Source: Saccharospirillum alexandrii | GTDB taxonomy: Bacteria; Pseudomonadota; Gammaproteobacteria; Pseudomonadales; Natronospirillaceae | Direction of reading: 5' to 3' | Length of the DNA: 64,000 nucleotides | Assembly (NCBI RefSeq): GCF_004000275.1 | Contig: NZ_RCIP01000001.1 | Span: forward strand, 984,749 to 1,048,748 | In this document: positions 1 through 11,067 of the stretch, in pieces | Numbering within the stretch: position 1 is the stretch's first letter | Layout of the letters: each line of letters opens with the position of its first letter | Notes under the pieces: generated by a model | Told to the model about the DNA's origin: nothing | The model's database searches: none | What the model saw: only the letters and a program-made list of their open reading frames with translations | Program-made: the position numbers and the translations under genes

Positions 1-92
1 GTATCTTAACGAACCTGTGTTGGGTGTCAACCAAAAAGTTGCTAAGCTGCTGAAATTAAACAAGAAAGATCGCCCACTGCGGAGACACACTT

Positions 93-416
93 ATGTACCT
101 ACTGGTTGTTTATGTGCCTGAAACACACACCGAGGCGCTGATTGAAGCGCTGTCTGACGCTGGCGCCGGTAGCATTGGCGATTATGATCGTTGTGCCTGG
201 TCGGTACTGGGCCAGGGTCAGTTTCGACCTTTGGCCGGAGCCAACCCCACCCTGGGACACACCGGCCAGCTGGAGCGCGTTGCCGAACATCGCGTGGAAA
301 TGGTGGTTAATATAGACCGTATCAAAGCCGTACTGCAGGCTCTGGTGGTCGCACACCCATACGAAGAGCCTGCGCATCATGTGGTGGCCGTGATGGATCG
401 ACGGGACTTCCTATAG
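93..416 (+). CDS. NIF3/YqfO-like small protein
   Basis: A 107-residue protein resembling the CutA-like insert domain of NIF3/YqfO proteins, here as a stand-alone protein. The N-terminal strand MYLLVVYVPE and the C-terminal AHPYEEPAHHVV segment are typical of this family, whose stand-alone members have no settled function (metal binding has been proposed for NIF3). The ATG is preceded by GGAG with 8 bases between, which supports this start. It is convergent with gspD. No signal peptide or membrane segment is seen. The family assignment is fairly secure; the function is unknown. Confidence 0.82.
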   Translation: MYLLVVYVPETHTEALIEALSDAGAGSIGDYDRCAWSVLGQGQFRPLAGANPTLGHTGQLERVAEHRVEMVVNIDRIKAVLQALVVAHPYEEPAHHVVAVMDRRDFL

Positions 417-461
417 GCTGTATGACAGCAGGCTAGACCGTTCTTTCTGACAAACACCCAT

Positions 462-497
462 AAAAAAACCCGGAGCACTGAGTGCGCCGGGCTAAAC
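462..497 (-). terminator. Terminator for the gsp operon, possibly bidirectional
   Basis: A GC-rich hairpin (469-491) with arms CCCGG.GCACT and AGTGC.CCGGG. The run of A at 462-468 becomes a U-tract when read on the minus strand, so it fits an intrinsic terminator for gspNCD. It lies between the convergent NIF3-like gene and gspD, and the other side has a weaker T-rich stretch. Confidence 0.75.
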
Positions 498-637
498 TAT
501 TTTGCAAGAGAGTCAAAACGCTGCGTATCTTACGATTCAGCAGCGCAATGTAAACACTACCACCCGATCACGTCGCTTTTATTAAAGTCGTTCAGTTGTA
601 CATAAAATGCTACACGACCCTACTTTCGCACCTGGCG

Positions 638-2608
638 TTAATTGTCGCCCTGCGGGCGCAAACCCCCATCCAGGCGACCTTCAAACAAATCGTCTACTGT
701 AGGCGGCAAATAACGATCGTCTACATGATCCATGGTCTGAATGCGTACATCCCATATGCCATCCATACGGCGTGCTCTCAGATCTTCATCGCCATCCACT
801 ATGATCGTTGGGCGGATAATGACCATTAAATTGGTTTTTTGACGTTCGGTCGAGGTACTTTTAAACAGGTGGCCCAAGATCGGGATCCGCCCCAATACCG
901 GAACACGGCTTTCACGCTCTATCAGGGTGTCGTCTATTAACCCACCCAAAACGATGGTACGACCATCGCCAATCAACACTTCCGTTTTGACTTGTCGCTT
1001 GTCAGTAATGATGTCTACAGCACCGAAGGTGTTGTTGCCTGAAATGGATTCGACCACCTGGTCGACCTCCAAACGCACCGAGCCATCTTGCTGAACATGA
1101 GGTATCACTGTCAGCGTGGTACCGACATCCTGGCGCTCAATAACAAACGGGTTATCGTCACTGCCGTTACCACCTGTTTTGAAGGGCACCGAGCTACCGA
1201 CGGTGATAAAGGCCTCGCTGTTATCCAACGTCATGACGCTTGGCGTCGACAACAAATTGGTGTTCGACTGGGATTCAATCGCCTGAATAATGGCTGCAAA
1301 ATTAGGGGTATCACTGATGGGGTCAACCAACCCCAGGAAAGCACCGTTCGGCAAAGCACCTACGTTTTGACTCGCCGCACCAGCTACCACACTGGGTAAG
1401 GAGGAAATCGCACCGTCAATACCCAGATTGGTGCTACCAAAGGGCACACCATCGCTCACGCGCTCAGGGTTGGTCGCCCATTGAATGCCCAGGGCATCAC
1501 TGACATTACCATTCACTTCAACGATAGCGGCTTCAATCAACACCTGTTTACGACGCACGTCCAGTTGGCGAATGATGCTTTCAATTTCGGTCATGACCGA
1601 AGGCTCGGCCCGCACAACCAAGGCGTTCAAATCTTCGTCGGCAAGTATGTTGACTGGACCCGCAGGTGGCGCTGTTTGGCCATTGGAGCCTGTCTGAGCG
1701 GTACCTCCGGTAAACCCTTTGAGCAACTCGGCCATCCGTGCGGCGTCGGCATTATTCAAGAAGATAACCTTCGAGGCACTGTTCTCCTGGGCGGGAATAT
1801 CGAGCTCGCGGATCAGGGCGATAATCTGTGCCCGGGCATCGGCTTCGCCCTTGATGATGATGCGATTACTGCGTTCATCGCCAACGAGGTGTACGCTGCG
1901 CAAGCCACGTACATCACCGCCCTGCTGCGCCCCGGAAGTGACCGGCGTTGGTGCAACGCGCTCTAGCAGAGTAATCACATTGCCCACCCAGGCGTGTTCG
2001 AGCTCAATGACTTCTATTTCTTCACTGCCGGCGCGGTCAAGCAATTCAACGATTTCTGAAATGCGTTCAATGTTGGTGGCCCGGTCGGCGATGATCAGGG
2101 CATTGGCGGTGCTCACGCCTGCCAAATGCCCGTATTTGGCCACCAGTGGCCGCAGAATCGGAACAAGTTCCATGGCAGAGGTATTCTGAATCGGGAAGAC
2201 CCGAATGATGATTTCCTCACCGGACATCGATCCGTCGGTATCAACGTCAAGACCCGCTGATTTAATGTCGGCCTGGCCAATAATTTTAATGGCGTTATCG
2301 GTCTCTACGGCAGAGAAACCATAAACTTCGATGGTGGCCAGAAAAATCTCGTAGATGGCGTCGGCGGTCAGGTTCCGATCGGAGATCACCGTTACCTGTC
2401 CACGCACCCGGGGATCGACGATAAAGCTTTTGCCGGTAACGCGCGCCACCAGGTCTATCACTTCATTTATGTCGGCACCCTGCATGTTCAACTGATAGGT
2501 TGGCTCTTCGGCGCGAACCGGAAGGCTGACCAGCACCAGCGCCAGAATCAGTAGCAGTGACCGTAACAGGGGTTCCGCAATCCTGCGAACCGGGCTGAAA
2601 GCATGCAT
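638..2608 (-). CDS. gspD: Type II secretion system secretin GspD
   Basis: Outer-membrane secretin that forms the exit channel of the type II secretion system. A signal peptide (hydrophobic stretch ending in PVRAEE) is followed by the N0 domain (TGKSFIVDPRVRGQVTV), three repeated N1-N3 modules that each end in a helix like RISEIVELLD, and the C-terminal secretin domain with VPVLGRIPILGHLF and a final MVIIRPTI strand. I place the start at ATG 2608, because AAAGGA stands 7 bases before it; an in-frame ATG 33 bases upstream (2641) has no such site. The protein is about 656 residues, normal for GspD. It is the last gene of gspN-gspC-gspD. The E to M components are not adjacent here. Confidence 0.95.
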   Translation of the reverse strand: MHAFSPVRRIAEPLLRSLLLILALVLVSLPVRAEEPTYQLNMQGADINEVIDLVARVTGKSFIVDPRVRGQVTVISDRNLTADAIYEIFLATIEVYGFSAVETDNAIKIIGQADIKSAGLDVDTDGSMSGEEIIIRVFPIQNTSAMELVPILRPLVAKYGHLAGVSTANALIIADRATNIERISEIVELLDRAGSEEIEVIELEHAWVGNVITLLERVAPTPVTSGAQQGGDVRGLRSVHLVGDERSNRIIIKGEADARAQIIALIRELDIPAQENSASKVIFLNNADAARMAELLKGFTGGTAQTGSNGQTAPPAGPVNILADEDLNALVVRAEPSVMTEIESIIRQLDVRRKQVLIEAAIVEVNGNVSDALGIQWATNPERVSDGVPFGSTNLGIDGAISSLPSVVAGAASQNVGALPNGAFLGLVDPISDTPNFAAIIQAIESQSNTNLLSTPSVMTLDNSEAFITVGSSVPFKTGGNGSDDNPFVIERQDVGTTLTVIPHVQQDGSVRLEVDQVVESISGNNTFGAVDIITDKRQVKTEVLIGDGRTIVLGGLIDDTLIERESRVPVLGRIPILGHLFKSTSTERQKTNLMVIIRPTIIVDGDEDLRARRMDGIWDVRIQTMDHVDDRYLPPTVDDLFEGRLDGGLRPQGDN

Positions 2609-2644
2609 CTTGTTGTCCTTTCTTAATCGATCGTTCTGCATTTG

Positions 2645-3559
2645 TCAGAATCGAGGTATGGATTGGTAGATGGTAAAGGAGCGCGAACCCCGTTGAATCT
2701 GTATTTTCAATTCACCGCCGCTTTGCAGAATCTGGTTCAGCAATGCCTGATCCTGCCCGATGTTTCCAACCGGCTGATCATTAACCGCCGTCACCACATC
2801 GCCCGGGCGCAGCCCGGCCATGGCGAGCTGGCGGGCATTCTGGGTTACCTGATAGCCGGAGCCGGTGGCTTCGAGGCCGACTTCATCGAGCAAACCCTGG
2901 GGGTCGGAGTTGGCACGTTGCTGAACATAAGAGACCATTTGTTCAACCTGTGCCTGTACATCTTCACCCCGATCGACCCGTTGTTGAGCCTGGTCGATCG
3001 TCTCTCTGAGACTGCTGTCTTCGGCGATGGGTTCATCGTTGACTTGCAACAATTGCGATGTGGCTTCCCGCTCGTAGCGCAACGTCTCCAACTGCCCATT
3101 GCGGTCGAGTATGACCCGGTCGCGGTATACCGCCGACAGGGTGGCCTGATTAAAAATATCGTCACCGACCGAGAACGCACTGGCCTGGCTGCCGCCCCGG
3201 GAAATAATGGCAAAGCCGGTGCCGTCGTCGCCACGGGCAAGCACGGCTTGCAGCTTCATGTTCAAACGCGTTTCAGGGGCTTCAACCGGTTGCTCAGACT
3301 CGGCAGTCGCCACCGCTTGAAATTGCCCAAACAAGTGGCGTTCGCCCAGAGTGGCGCCCAGTTGTTCAGGGTTGGTGCTGCTCGCAGTGTTATTCAGGTT
3401 GGCTGGTTGAATACGCGGTGCACTCACCGCAGGTACCGGTTGCAGCCAGAGCCAGGTTAACTGGGCGCTGTAAACGGCGCTCAGGGCAATGAGGATCACC
3501 ACGACCCAACGCTGCAGCGGCAGCCATAGTTGCCGGCTTTGATTGACCCAATCCATCAA
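2645..3559 (-). CDS. gspC: Type II secretion system protein GspC
   Basis: Inner-membrane clamp protein that links the cytoplasmic-membrane platform to the secretin. It is 304 residues long, with a short cytoplasmic N-terminus, one transmembrane helix near residues 17-37, a central homology region (GERHLFGQF) and a C-terminal PDZ domain with GLRPGDVVTAVNDQPVGN. PDZ-type GspC proteins are thought to take part in substrate selection. Its start overlaps the end of gspN by 4 bases, and its stop lies 36 bases before the preferred gspD start, so the three are probably translated from one message. Confidence 0.93.
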   Translation of the reverse strand: MMDWVNQSRQLWLPLQRWVVVILIALSAVYSAQLTWLWLQPVPAVSAPRIQPANLNNTASSTNPEQLGATLGERHLFGQFQAVATAESEQPVEAPETRLNMKLQAVLARGDDGTGFAIISRGGSQASAFSVGDDIFNQATLSAVYRDRVILDRNGQLETLRYEREATSQLLQVNDEPIAEDSSLRETIDQAQQRVDRGEDVQAQVEQMVSYVQQRANSDPQGLLDEVGLEATGSGYQVTQNARQLAMAGLRPGDVVTAVNDQPVGNIGQDQALLNQILQSGGELKIQIQRGSRSFTIYQSIPRF

Positions 3560-4290
3560 AACACCTTCTGTGAGATTTCAACCAGGGTCTCACGCCCGCC
3601 GGGAACCGGGATACCCAGGCGCTCGGCCATGGCCCGTTGCACGGTCACTTGTCCCTGCCCTTCCCGGCTCAGTTGCGCGCGGATCAGTGAGGTGTTATCC
3701 AGCGCGTCGATCGCTACGCGCCAGGCGGTATCATCGCTGGTAATTTGACCTTGCATCTGAGGTACGTCGAACTGCTGCCGGGAACGCCCCATCGGCACTT
3801 CAACGGGCCCGCCGGACCAGGACAGTTCACCGTTAGCGTCACCTAAAGCCCCTCCCCAGCCAGCATTGGCGCTCAGGTCAGAGATAACCAGCCGCCCCTG
3901 AAGGGTCGAGTTATAAGCCCGGGTTATCCGAGCAAACGCCGCTTCGTCGACATAGCCGGAGACCTGCTCAACCCCCACGCCCGTCGGGCGCAGTTGAATC
4001 TGGCCAGACACATCGAGCGCCGGGCTGGATACGCGGACATCGTAAGGTAACCGGGCTGTCAGCAGACCCAGGGGCTTCACCTGCCATTCAAGATTGAATT
4101 CGGGGCTGTTTGGCACCAGCACCCGGCTTTGTCCCTGCCAGATGTTACCCTGCGGCTGTTCGAGGCGCACGCCTGCAGACCGTAAGGAAGGCTCTGCAAA
4201 GCTGATGACCCAGCTCAATGGCACAGTCGCCACCAGGGTAAGCAAATACACCCCTACAAACAGCACCACTAATTTTAGATTAATTCTCAT
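3556..4290 (-). CDS. gspN: Type II secretion system protein GspN
   Basis: A 244-residue GspN-family protein with one N-terminal membrane anchor (VVLFVGVYLLTLVATVPLSWV) and a largely beta-rich periplasmic part. GspN is an accessory component found in some type II systems and is dispensable in several of them. Here it is the first gene of the operon. Upstream (4291-4456) there is no gene; the operon promoter should lie there, but I could not pick a convincing one. Family identity rests on length, topology, the NIWQG motif near residue 50 and position directly before gspC. Confidence 0.85.
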   Translation of the reverse strand: MRINLKLVVLFVGVYLLTLVATVPLSWVISFAEPSLRSAGVRLEQPQGNIWQGQSRVLVPNSPEFNLEWQVKPLGLLTARLPYDVRVSSPALDVSGQIQLRPTGVGVEQVSGYVDEAAFARITRAYNSTLQGRLVISDLSANAGWGGALGDANGELSWSGGPVEVPMGRSRQQFDVPQMQGQITSDDTAWRVAIDALDNTSLIRAQLSREGQGQVTVQRAMAERLGIPVPGGRETLVEISQKVF

Positions 4291-4456
4291 AGACTTCCGT
4301 TCTGCACTATCCCTGCGCCTTTTTCAGGCTTGCGCCCACAGATCAAAATATCGGGACGCCAGTGTATAGAAGGCCCTTATTCACGACAATCGGTTTACAC
4401 CCATCTGACAGTGCTTTGCGGCCTTGCTGCTGCCTTGGGCGGGCGTTTGTCGCCCA

Positions 4457-4482
4457 TAAAAAAGCCCGCACGAAGCGGGCTT
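4457..4482 (-). terminator. groEL terminator
   Basis: An 8-bp stem, AAGCCCGC with GCGGGCTT, preceded on the plus strand by a run of six A that becomes a U-tract on the minus strand. It begins 24 bases after the groEL stop codon. Confidence 0.88.
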
Positions 4483-4505
4483 GTCGGGTATTGGGCCGGG
4501 CTGGC

Positions 4506-6487
<1,982 letters not shown>

Positions 6488-6578
6488 GGATCCAATCTCC
6501 TAAAAGACATGTGGGAGTTTTGTTGTGATTTCAGGGCTGTTCGATACTGAACGGCCCCGGAATGCCAATGCTCCCCGT

Positions 6579-6607
6579 TAATGGGGCCGACAAATTTTCA
6601 TTTCAAC
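6579..6607 (-). promoter_or_regulatory. Sigma-32 heat-shock promoter of groESL
   Basis: On the minus strand, GTTGAAA (6601-6607) is followed after 14 bases by CCCCATTA (6579-6586). This is a near-perfect match to the sigma-32 consensus CTTGAAA-N13/14-CCCCATNT. It starts about 90 bases upstream of groES. No CIRCE inverted repeat is seen, so control by HrcA is not indicated. Confidence 0.88.
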
Positions 6608-6645
6608 ACCTTCGGGGTTAAATTTTTTCTGAGCCAGGGGGTCGC

Positions 6646-6754
6646 GCAGGGTACCGGGCATGCCTTTCCGGGGTCGGCGTAAATCCGTCCATGGAACCTA
6701 GGCCGCAGCATCCCTGCTGCAGACTACCCCGGAAAGGCATACCCAGCACCCTGC
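6646..6754 (-). repeat. Palindromic intergenic repeat R1 (109 bp)
   Basis: Short-class copy of the six-member repeat family. The arms 6646-6673 and 6727-6754 are complementary at 25 of 28 positions, and the three mismatches become G.U pairs on the minus strand. The 53-base core holds the marks TCGGCGTAAATCC, CCTAGG and an inner hairpin with stem GCAGCA/TGCTGC. The element strand (the one reading GGATTTACGCCGACCCC) is the minus strand here. It lies 82 bases past the exonuclease gene and 39 bases before the groESL -35 box. Confidence 0.93.
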
Positions 6755-6836
6755 ACTTGCTGCACAGCCACCGCTTTATTTTTCCAATTGCCTATTCAAT
6801 AACTAACAGCTGGTAAAGTGCCAACGCAGCATTCGG

Positions 6837-7574
6837 CTAGTACCACAGTTCTGAAATCGGGGTCTCAGGCTCAAAATGATAGGCGCACTGAGCCTGAAAC
6901 AGTTCTGCGGTGGCCAGGGCGTCGGTGAGGGCATTGTGGGGTGGGTAATGAGGTAAACCGTAGCGGTAGCGGCTGTCCGACAGGCGAATGGAGGTGGGCC
7001 GGCGGTTGGTCAGGCGAGCCCAGAGGCTCCGCGGTTTGTCGCGGTGCAACATCGCCTCTATGGCCATGGTGTCGACCATCGGGAATTGCAGACCTTCGTT
7101 CCAGCGGGCTTTGACGACGACATCCAGGAAGGATCGCTCAATGGCCCTGTGGTGTACGGCCACAACCCGCCCGGCCAGGCAGTCCAGCAACCTGGGCAGG
7201 ATCTCGGCCATGTCGGGAGCGTCTTTTATGTCGGTGTGGGTAATGCCGTGGAACTGGATAGACTGCTGAATCAGTGGCAATTGGGGTTTGACGACCCAGT
7301 GCAGGCTACCTGCAACGGAGATGCGTTTTAAGGTGAACGGTACCAGGCCGACGCTGAGTATGGCGTGGCGCTCAGCGTTCAGTCCGGTGGTTTCTACATC
7401 GAGGGCAATGAATGGGACGTCCTTTAACGGGCAATCCGCCGCGACTGTGCCTGCTTTGTAGAAACGCTGAAGCTCGGGCCGTTTAACCTGTTCGGCCCAG
7501 GCTGCAAAACAAGCGGGCCAGTCGGGACGGGATTCGGGAGAATCACGATCGCCACGAGGCACGAATACACTCAC
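6837..7574 (-). CDS. DEDDh 3'-5' exonuclease (DnaQ/PolC-like)
   Basis: A 245-residue exonuclease-fold protein. The Exo I motif FIALDVETTG (D59, E61) and the Exo III motif HNALTDALATAEL near the C-terminus mark the DEDDh class, which removes nucleotides from 3' ends of DNA or RNA with two metal ions. It is not the dnaQ proofreading subunit of a standard locus; the N-terminal 50 residues are extra. Its start overlaps the end of the cNMP/CBS/nucleotidyltransferase gene by 4 bases, so the two are translationally coupled. This pairing is common in gammaproteobacteria, but the shared role is not known. Confidence 0.88.
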   Translation of the reverse strand: MSVFVPRGDRDSPESRPDWPACFAAWAEQVKRPELQRFYKAGTVAADCPLKDVPFIALDVETTGLNAERHAILSVGLVPFTLKRISVAGSLHWVVKPQLPLIQQSIQFHGITHTDIKDAPDMAEILPRLLDCLAGRVVAVHHRAIERSFLDVVVKARWNEGLQFPMVDTMAIEAMLHRDKPRSLWARLTNRRPTSIRLSDSRYRYGLPHYPPHNALTDALATAELFQAQCAYHFEPETPISELWY

Positions 7575-9439
7575 ACCCGGTTCACCTGGTACCGCATACG
7601 CAGATACTTTTGGGCATTGCTGATAACCTGAAAGGCGTCTTTGAGATTGCGCCGCTCGAAGACCGTCATGTTTTCGGGCTCTACGTTGTTATCGGGCTCT
7701 TGTTCGGCTTCCAGATCCAGCGCCTGGTGCCGGGCACGCACGATGGAGATGTATTCCATGGCGTCGCGCAGGTCGTCGCCGTTGCTGTGGCCAAGAATGC
7801 GGGATTCGGCAATGGCGTCGATGCGGTTAAAGGAATTCTGGGCAGTCGAGCCTGCTGCCAGAGCATGCACCCGGATAACATCGCTCAACGGGGCGGTGCC
7901 GCGCCGCTTCAGGTTGATGGAATTATTATGCTTGCCGTCGCTTTCCATCACGAAGGTTCTGAAGAACCCCAGTGGCGGGGTGCGGTTCAGGGCATTGCGT
8001 GCCAGGCAGGCGAGGAATCTCGGACTGCGCTGGGCTCTGCGTGCGATATCGACCTTCAGGGTTTCTGCCAGGGCGGTTTCGCCGTAGATACCGTCGAGAT
8101 CGAAAAAGATGGAGCTGTTGAGCAAGGCCTGAGGGTCGGGGTTGTCGATCCAGTCTTTGAAATAGGCGCGCCAGACAGACAATGGCTGCCGCCACTGGGG
8201 GTTGGTGGCCATGATGCCGCCTTTGCAGTATTCGTAACCGCATTCTGCCAGACCATCGCTGACGTAGCCGGCGAGCTTGGCGAAGTAGTCGTCGTGCTCC
8301 TCGGACTTGAAGTCGTCACTGATGATCATGGCGTTATCCTGGTCGGTAACGACGTATTGCTCGTCCCGCGCCATCGAGCCCAATGCCAGAAAGCAGTATG
8401 GCACCGGTGGGGGGCCAAATTCTTCCTCACCCAGTTCCAGCAGGCGTTGCGTGAAACTGCGGCCAATACCAGCGATGGCGCTACCGATCATGTGGCTGGT
8501 GGCGCCTTCGTTGACCATACGTATAAACGTTGCCCGGACGTCGGGCATCAGGCTGCTCAGGTCTTTTCTGCGCGGCTGGCGATGAATCTGGCTGACCAGG
8601 TAGAGGCTGCTCTGGGATTCGTACCGAATAATATCGGACAATGCCAGCACGCCAATCGGCTTCCGGTGCCGCACCACCGGCAAGTGGTGCACATTGTGGC
8701 GCAACATGCTGAGCATGGCGTCAAACACAAAGGCCTTGGCATTAATGGTGATGACTTCGGTTGTCATGAACTGGCTTATGGGAGTGTCATACCCCAGCCG
8801 TTCTGCCAGCGCCCGGGTGCGCAGATCCCGGTCGGTTATGATACCAACCATGTAACCGCTCTGGTCGGGGTGGTCCGGGTCGGTAATCACCAGTGAGGAA
8901 ACGCCCTCTGCCGTCATGGCCAGGGCCGCTTCGTGCAACGTTGCGGTTTGCGGCAACATGACCGCTGTGCGTGATAACAGTTTATGCACCCGAGAGGTCA
9001 TCAGATCGGTATTCTGCTGATGGTTGACCGCAGCACGCAGGCGAGACTGGTCTTCAACTTCAACGAATTCGGCAAAGGCCTCACTGTCTTCCCACAACTG
9101 GTCAAACAGGTCTTTGGCGATAAAATAAACCAGGGTATCTTCGATGGCGCGGGCTGGAAAGCGCACCGGGCGGTTCATCAGCAAACCCCAGTTACCAAAG
9201 ATGTCACCTTCTGCGAGCCGGTTATAAAGGTCGCCATTACGCCGGTACAATTCGACGGCTCCACTGCGAATGACGTGCAGATGAGTCACTTCTTCGCCCT
9301 GAACCAGGATTTCTGACCCCGCTTTGAAATAACCGATCTCTATTTGGCTGGCGAGGGTGTTGAGCCATTCTTCCGACAACTGGTCAAAAGGGGCAAAGCG
9401 CTTGAGCTGGTCCCGTATTTCCAGATGCTCGACTTCCAT
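7571..9439 (-). CDS. cNMP-binding / CBS / DUF294 nucleotidyltransferase-like protein
   Basis: A 622-residue cytosolic signalling protein. Domains in order are a cyclic-nucleotide-binding-like domain (about 15-125), a CBS pair (about 150-275, with SSLVITD and VHHLPVV strands), a DUF294 nucleotidyltransferase-like domain with GSMARDEQ at 354-360 and DQDNA at 366-370, and the DUF294 C-terminal domain (about 480-620). The GS..R.E...D.D pattern is that of the GlnD-like nucleotidyltransferase fold, so catalysis is possible. Substrate and ligands are unknown. AGGAGA lies just before the ATG. The exonuclease gene downstream overlaps by 4 bases. Confidence 0.88.
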   Translation of the reverse strand: MEVEHLEIRDQLKRFAPFDQLSEEWLNTLASQIEIGYFKAGSEILVQGEEVTHLHVIRSGAVELYRRNGDLYNRLAEGDIFGNWGLLMNRPVRFPARAIEDTLVYFIAKDLFDQLWEDSEAFAEFVEVEDQSRLRAAVNHQQNTDLMTSRVHKLLSRTAVMLPQTATLHEAALAMTAEGVSSLVITDPDHPDQSGYMVGIITDRDLRTRALAERLGYDTPISQFMTTEVITINAKAFVFDAMLSMLRHNVHHLPVVRHRKPIGVLALSDIIRYESQSSLYLVSQIHRQPRRKDLSSLMPDVRATFIRMVNEGATSHMIGSAIAGIGRSFTQRLLELGEEEFGPPPVPYCFLALGSMARDEQYVVTDQDNAMIISDDFKSEEHDDYFAKLAGYVSDGLAECGYEYCKGGIMATNPQWRQPLSVWRAYFKDWIDNPDPQALLNSSIFFDLDGIYGETALAETLKVDIARRAQRSPRFLACLARNALNRTPPLGFFRTFVMESDGKHNNSINLKRRGTAPLSDVIRVHALAAGSTAQNSFNRIDAIAESRILGHSNGDDLRDAMEYISIVRARHQALDLEAEQEPDNNVEPENMTVFERRNLKDAFQVISNAQKYLRMRYQVNRV

Positions 9440-9711
9440 CCTCGTCTCCTGTCATCAGCGCGGATCGTGTTGTACGGCTTTTTGAATACGTCGTGCAGCC
9501 CCCGTTAAACAGGGCCTCGCAACAAGATGCATAGTGCCGACTCAAACAATGGTTGTCCAACCTCAGCACCGGCCTTTATACTGCGGCTATAGAGGTTGTA
9601 ACCTTTTTGTAAAGGGTTGTTCTAAAGGACGTGGCCGCCCACCTTCATGGCGGATGGCTACAGCAGTCAGGTCGTGCGCAGTAGGCGCGATGACAACAAG
9701 GATATATGGAC

Positions 9712-10731
9712 ATGTCAGACACACCCAAAGGCCCGGAGCACCCGGGGCTGACCCCGAGCGAGACGCATGATACCGCCATCATGATCGTCGACGACACCAA
9801 GTTCAGCAGCGCGATCATTCAGCGCATGCTAGTCAATGCCGGGTTCCGTGACATTCGCATAGCCGACAACGCCATAGATGCGCTAGACGCGCTCAAACAG
9901 CGCCCGGCCGAGTTGATGCTTGCCGACTGGTTGATGCCGGGCATGGATGGCCTGGAACTGACTCAGCTGGTTCGCGAACTGGACCGGCGACGAGGCTGCT
10001 TCACCTATGTGATGTTGCTGACCGCTAAAGAGAACGACGAAGCCCTGCAGGAAGCCTTTGCCAAGGGCGTCGATGATTTCATAGGCAAAACCCACCTGAA
10101 AACCCAGTTACTGGCTCGGGTTCATGCTGGTCAGCGGTTGTCCCGGCTGCATAACTCGCTGATTTCGCGTGAGCGTCAGTTGAAAGACCAATTCCGGGCG
10201 GTTACCCGTATGAACCGGCTCGATGCAACAACCGGGCTAGGTAATTCGCAGCACCTGCGCCATCAGTTGGACCGGACGCTGGTTCACATCAAAGGGCGTA
10301 CCGGACAAATGGGGCTGATTCTGTGCCGGATCGATAACCTCGGTGAACTGGCCACTCAGGGCGGCCGGGCCTTGCGCAATGAACTGATTCGCGAAGCATG
10401 CAACCGACTCACTGAACACACCCGCCCGCTCGACGACACGGCCCGGCTAGGCGAGAACATCATTGGCGTGCTGTTGCATTCTACGGGCGGCAATGTGGCG
10501 ACGCAGAAACTGATTCGACGCCTCTACGATGCCTTGTTCACCCGCGCCTATTCGACGACGTCCGGTTTTGTGTCGTTGACGGGCTGCATTCAGCTCGACC
10601 TGGCCGATGCCTCCCAGCCCCTACCCGCTTCAGCCGAATGGATGCTGGAGCAGGCGCTGGTGCGATTACAGAAAATTCCGGTAGAACAGCGCCATGCCAT
10701 GCACGTATGGCAAAATGGACAAAGCGCCTGA
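9712..10731 (+). CDS. Response regulator with degenerate GGDEF domain
   Basis: A receiver domain comes first: acidic pair DD, phospho-acceptor in LADWLMPGMDG (D74 counted from an ATG at 9706), T in LLTAKE and K in FIGK. A linker helix and a GGDEF-fold domain follow. The signature position reads GENII (about 249-253) instead of GG[DE]EF, so diguanylate cyclase activity is unlikely; the domain may bind a nucleotide or act as an adaptor. Two starts are possible: ATG 9706, only 3 bases after AAGGA, or ATG 9712, 9 bases after it. I prefer 9712. The orphan kinase at 12002 on the same strand is a possible partner, though a reductase gene lies between. Confidence 0.87.
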   Translation: MSDTPKGPEHPGLTPSETHDTAIMIVDDTKFSSAIIQRMLVNAGFRDIRIADNAIDALDALKQRPAELMLADWLMPGMDGLELTQLVRELDRRRGCFTYVMLLTAKENDEALQEAFAKGVDDFIGKTHLKTQLLARVHAGQRLSRLHNSLISRERQLKDQFRAVTRMNRLDATTGLGNSQHLRHQLDRTLVHIKGRTGQMGLILCRIDNLGELATQGGRALRNELIREACNRLTEHTRPLDDTARLGENIIGVLLHSTGGNVATQKLIRRLYDALFTRAYSTTSGFVSLTGCIQLDLADASQPLPASAEWMLEQALVRLQKIPVEQRHAMHVWQNGQSA

Positions 10732-10766
10732 CCCTGGCTAGGCCTCATTTGGTGGCTATCGTCCGC

Positions 10767-10961
10767 AGCGGCTACCGGGGTTGCCCCGGTGGGGTCGGCG
10801 TGAATCCGTCAATGGCGGTCCGACGATTTGGGCCTAGACCGCATGATTTGAATCCCCTCCATGGGATTCACCCTTCGGGCTCGCTACCCTCGTGCTAAAA
10901 CGCTCCTGGCGTTTTAGGCCATGCTGCGGACTACCCCACAAGGGCAACCCCGGTACCCGCC
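10767..10961 (-). repeat. Palindromic intergenic repeat R2 (195 bp, long form)
   Basis: Long-class copy. The arms 10767-10794 and 10934-10961 are complementary at 23 of 28 positions. The core begins TCGGCGTGAATCCG and ends ATGCTGCGGACTA as in the short copies, but its central hairpin is expanded by further hairpins (CTAAAACGC.../GCGTTTTAG and GAATCCC.../GGGATTC). The element strand is minus, antisense to both flanking genes. A spurious ATG inside it (10921) extends the downstream reading frame. Confidence 0.92.
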
Positions 10962-11067
10962 GCTGGTCACCTCAGTCAATTTTAAAACTAGCGTTAGGTC
11001 CACCGCTGTCGCCTCCGGAGGGGCGCTAGAGTTACCATATGCGCTCATCCAGCAGGGATACGACGAT

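Noticed and set aside
2-121. Open frame from the window edge that could be the end of an upstream gene.
   Set aside because: About 39 codons without a recognisable family, and it overlaps the start of the NIF3-like gene. It may be real, but cannot be supported from this fragment.
6488-6645. CIRCE element for HrcA control of groESL.
   Set aside because: No TTAGCACTC-N9-GAGTGCTAA-like inverted repeat is present; the sigma-32 promoter explains heat control.
10921-11067. Extended N-terminus for the PanE-like reductase.
   Set aside because: This part is encoded by repeat R2 and intergenic DNA; the Rossmann fold begins exactly at ATG 11068.
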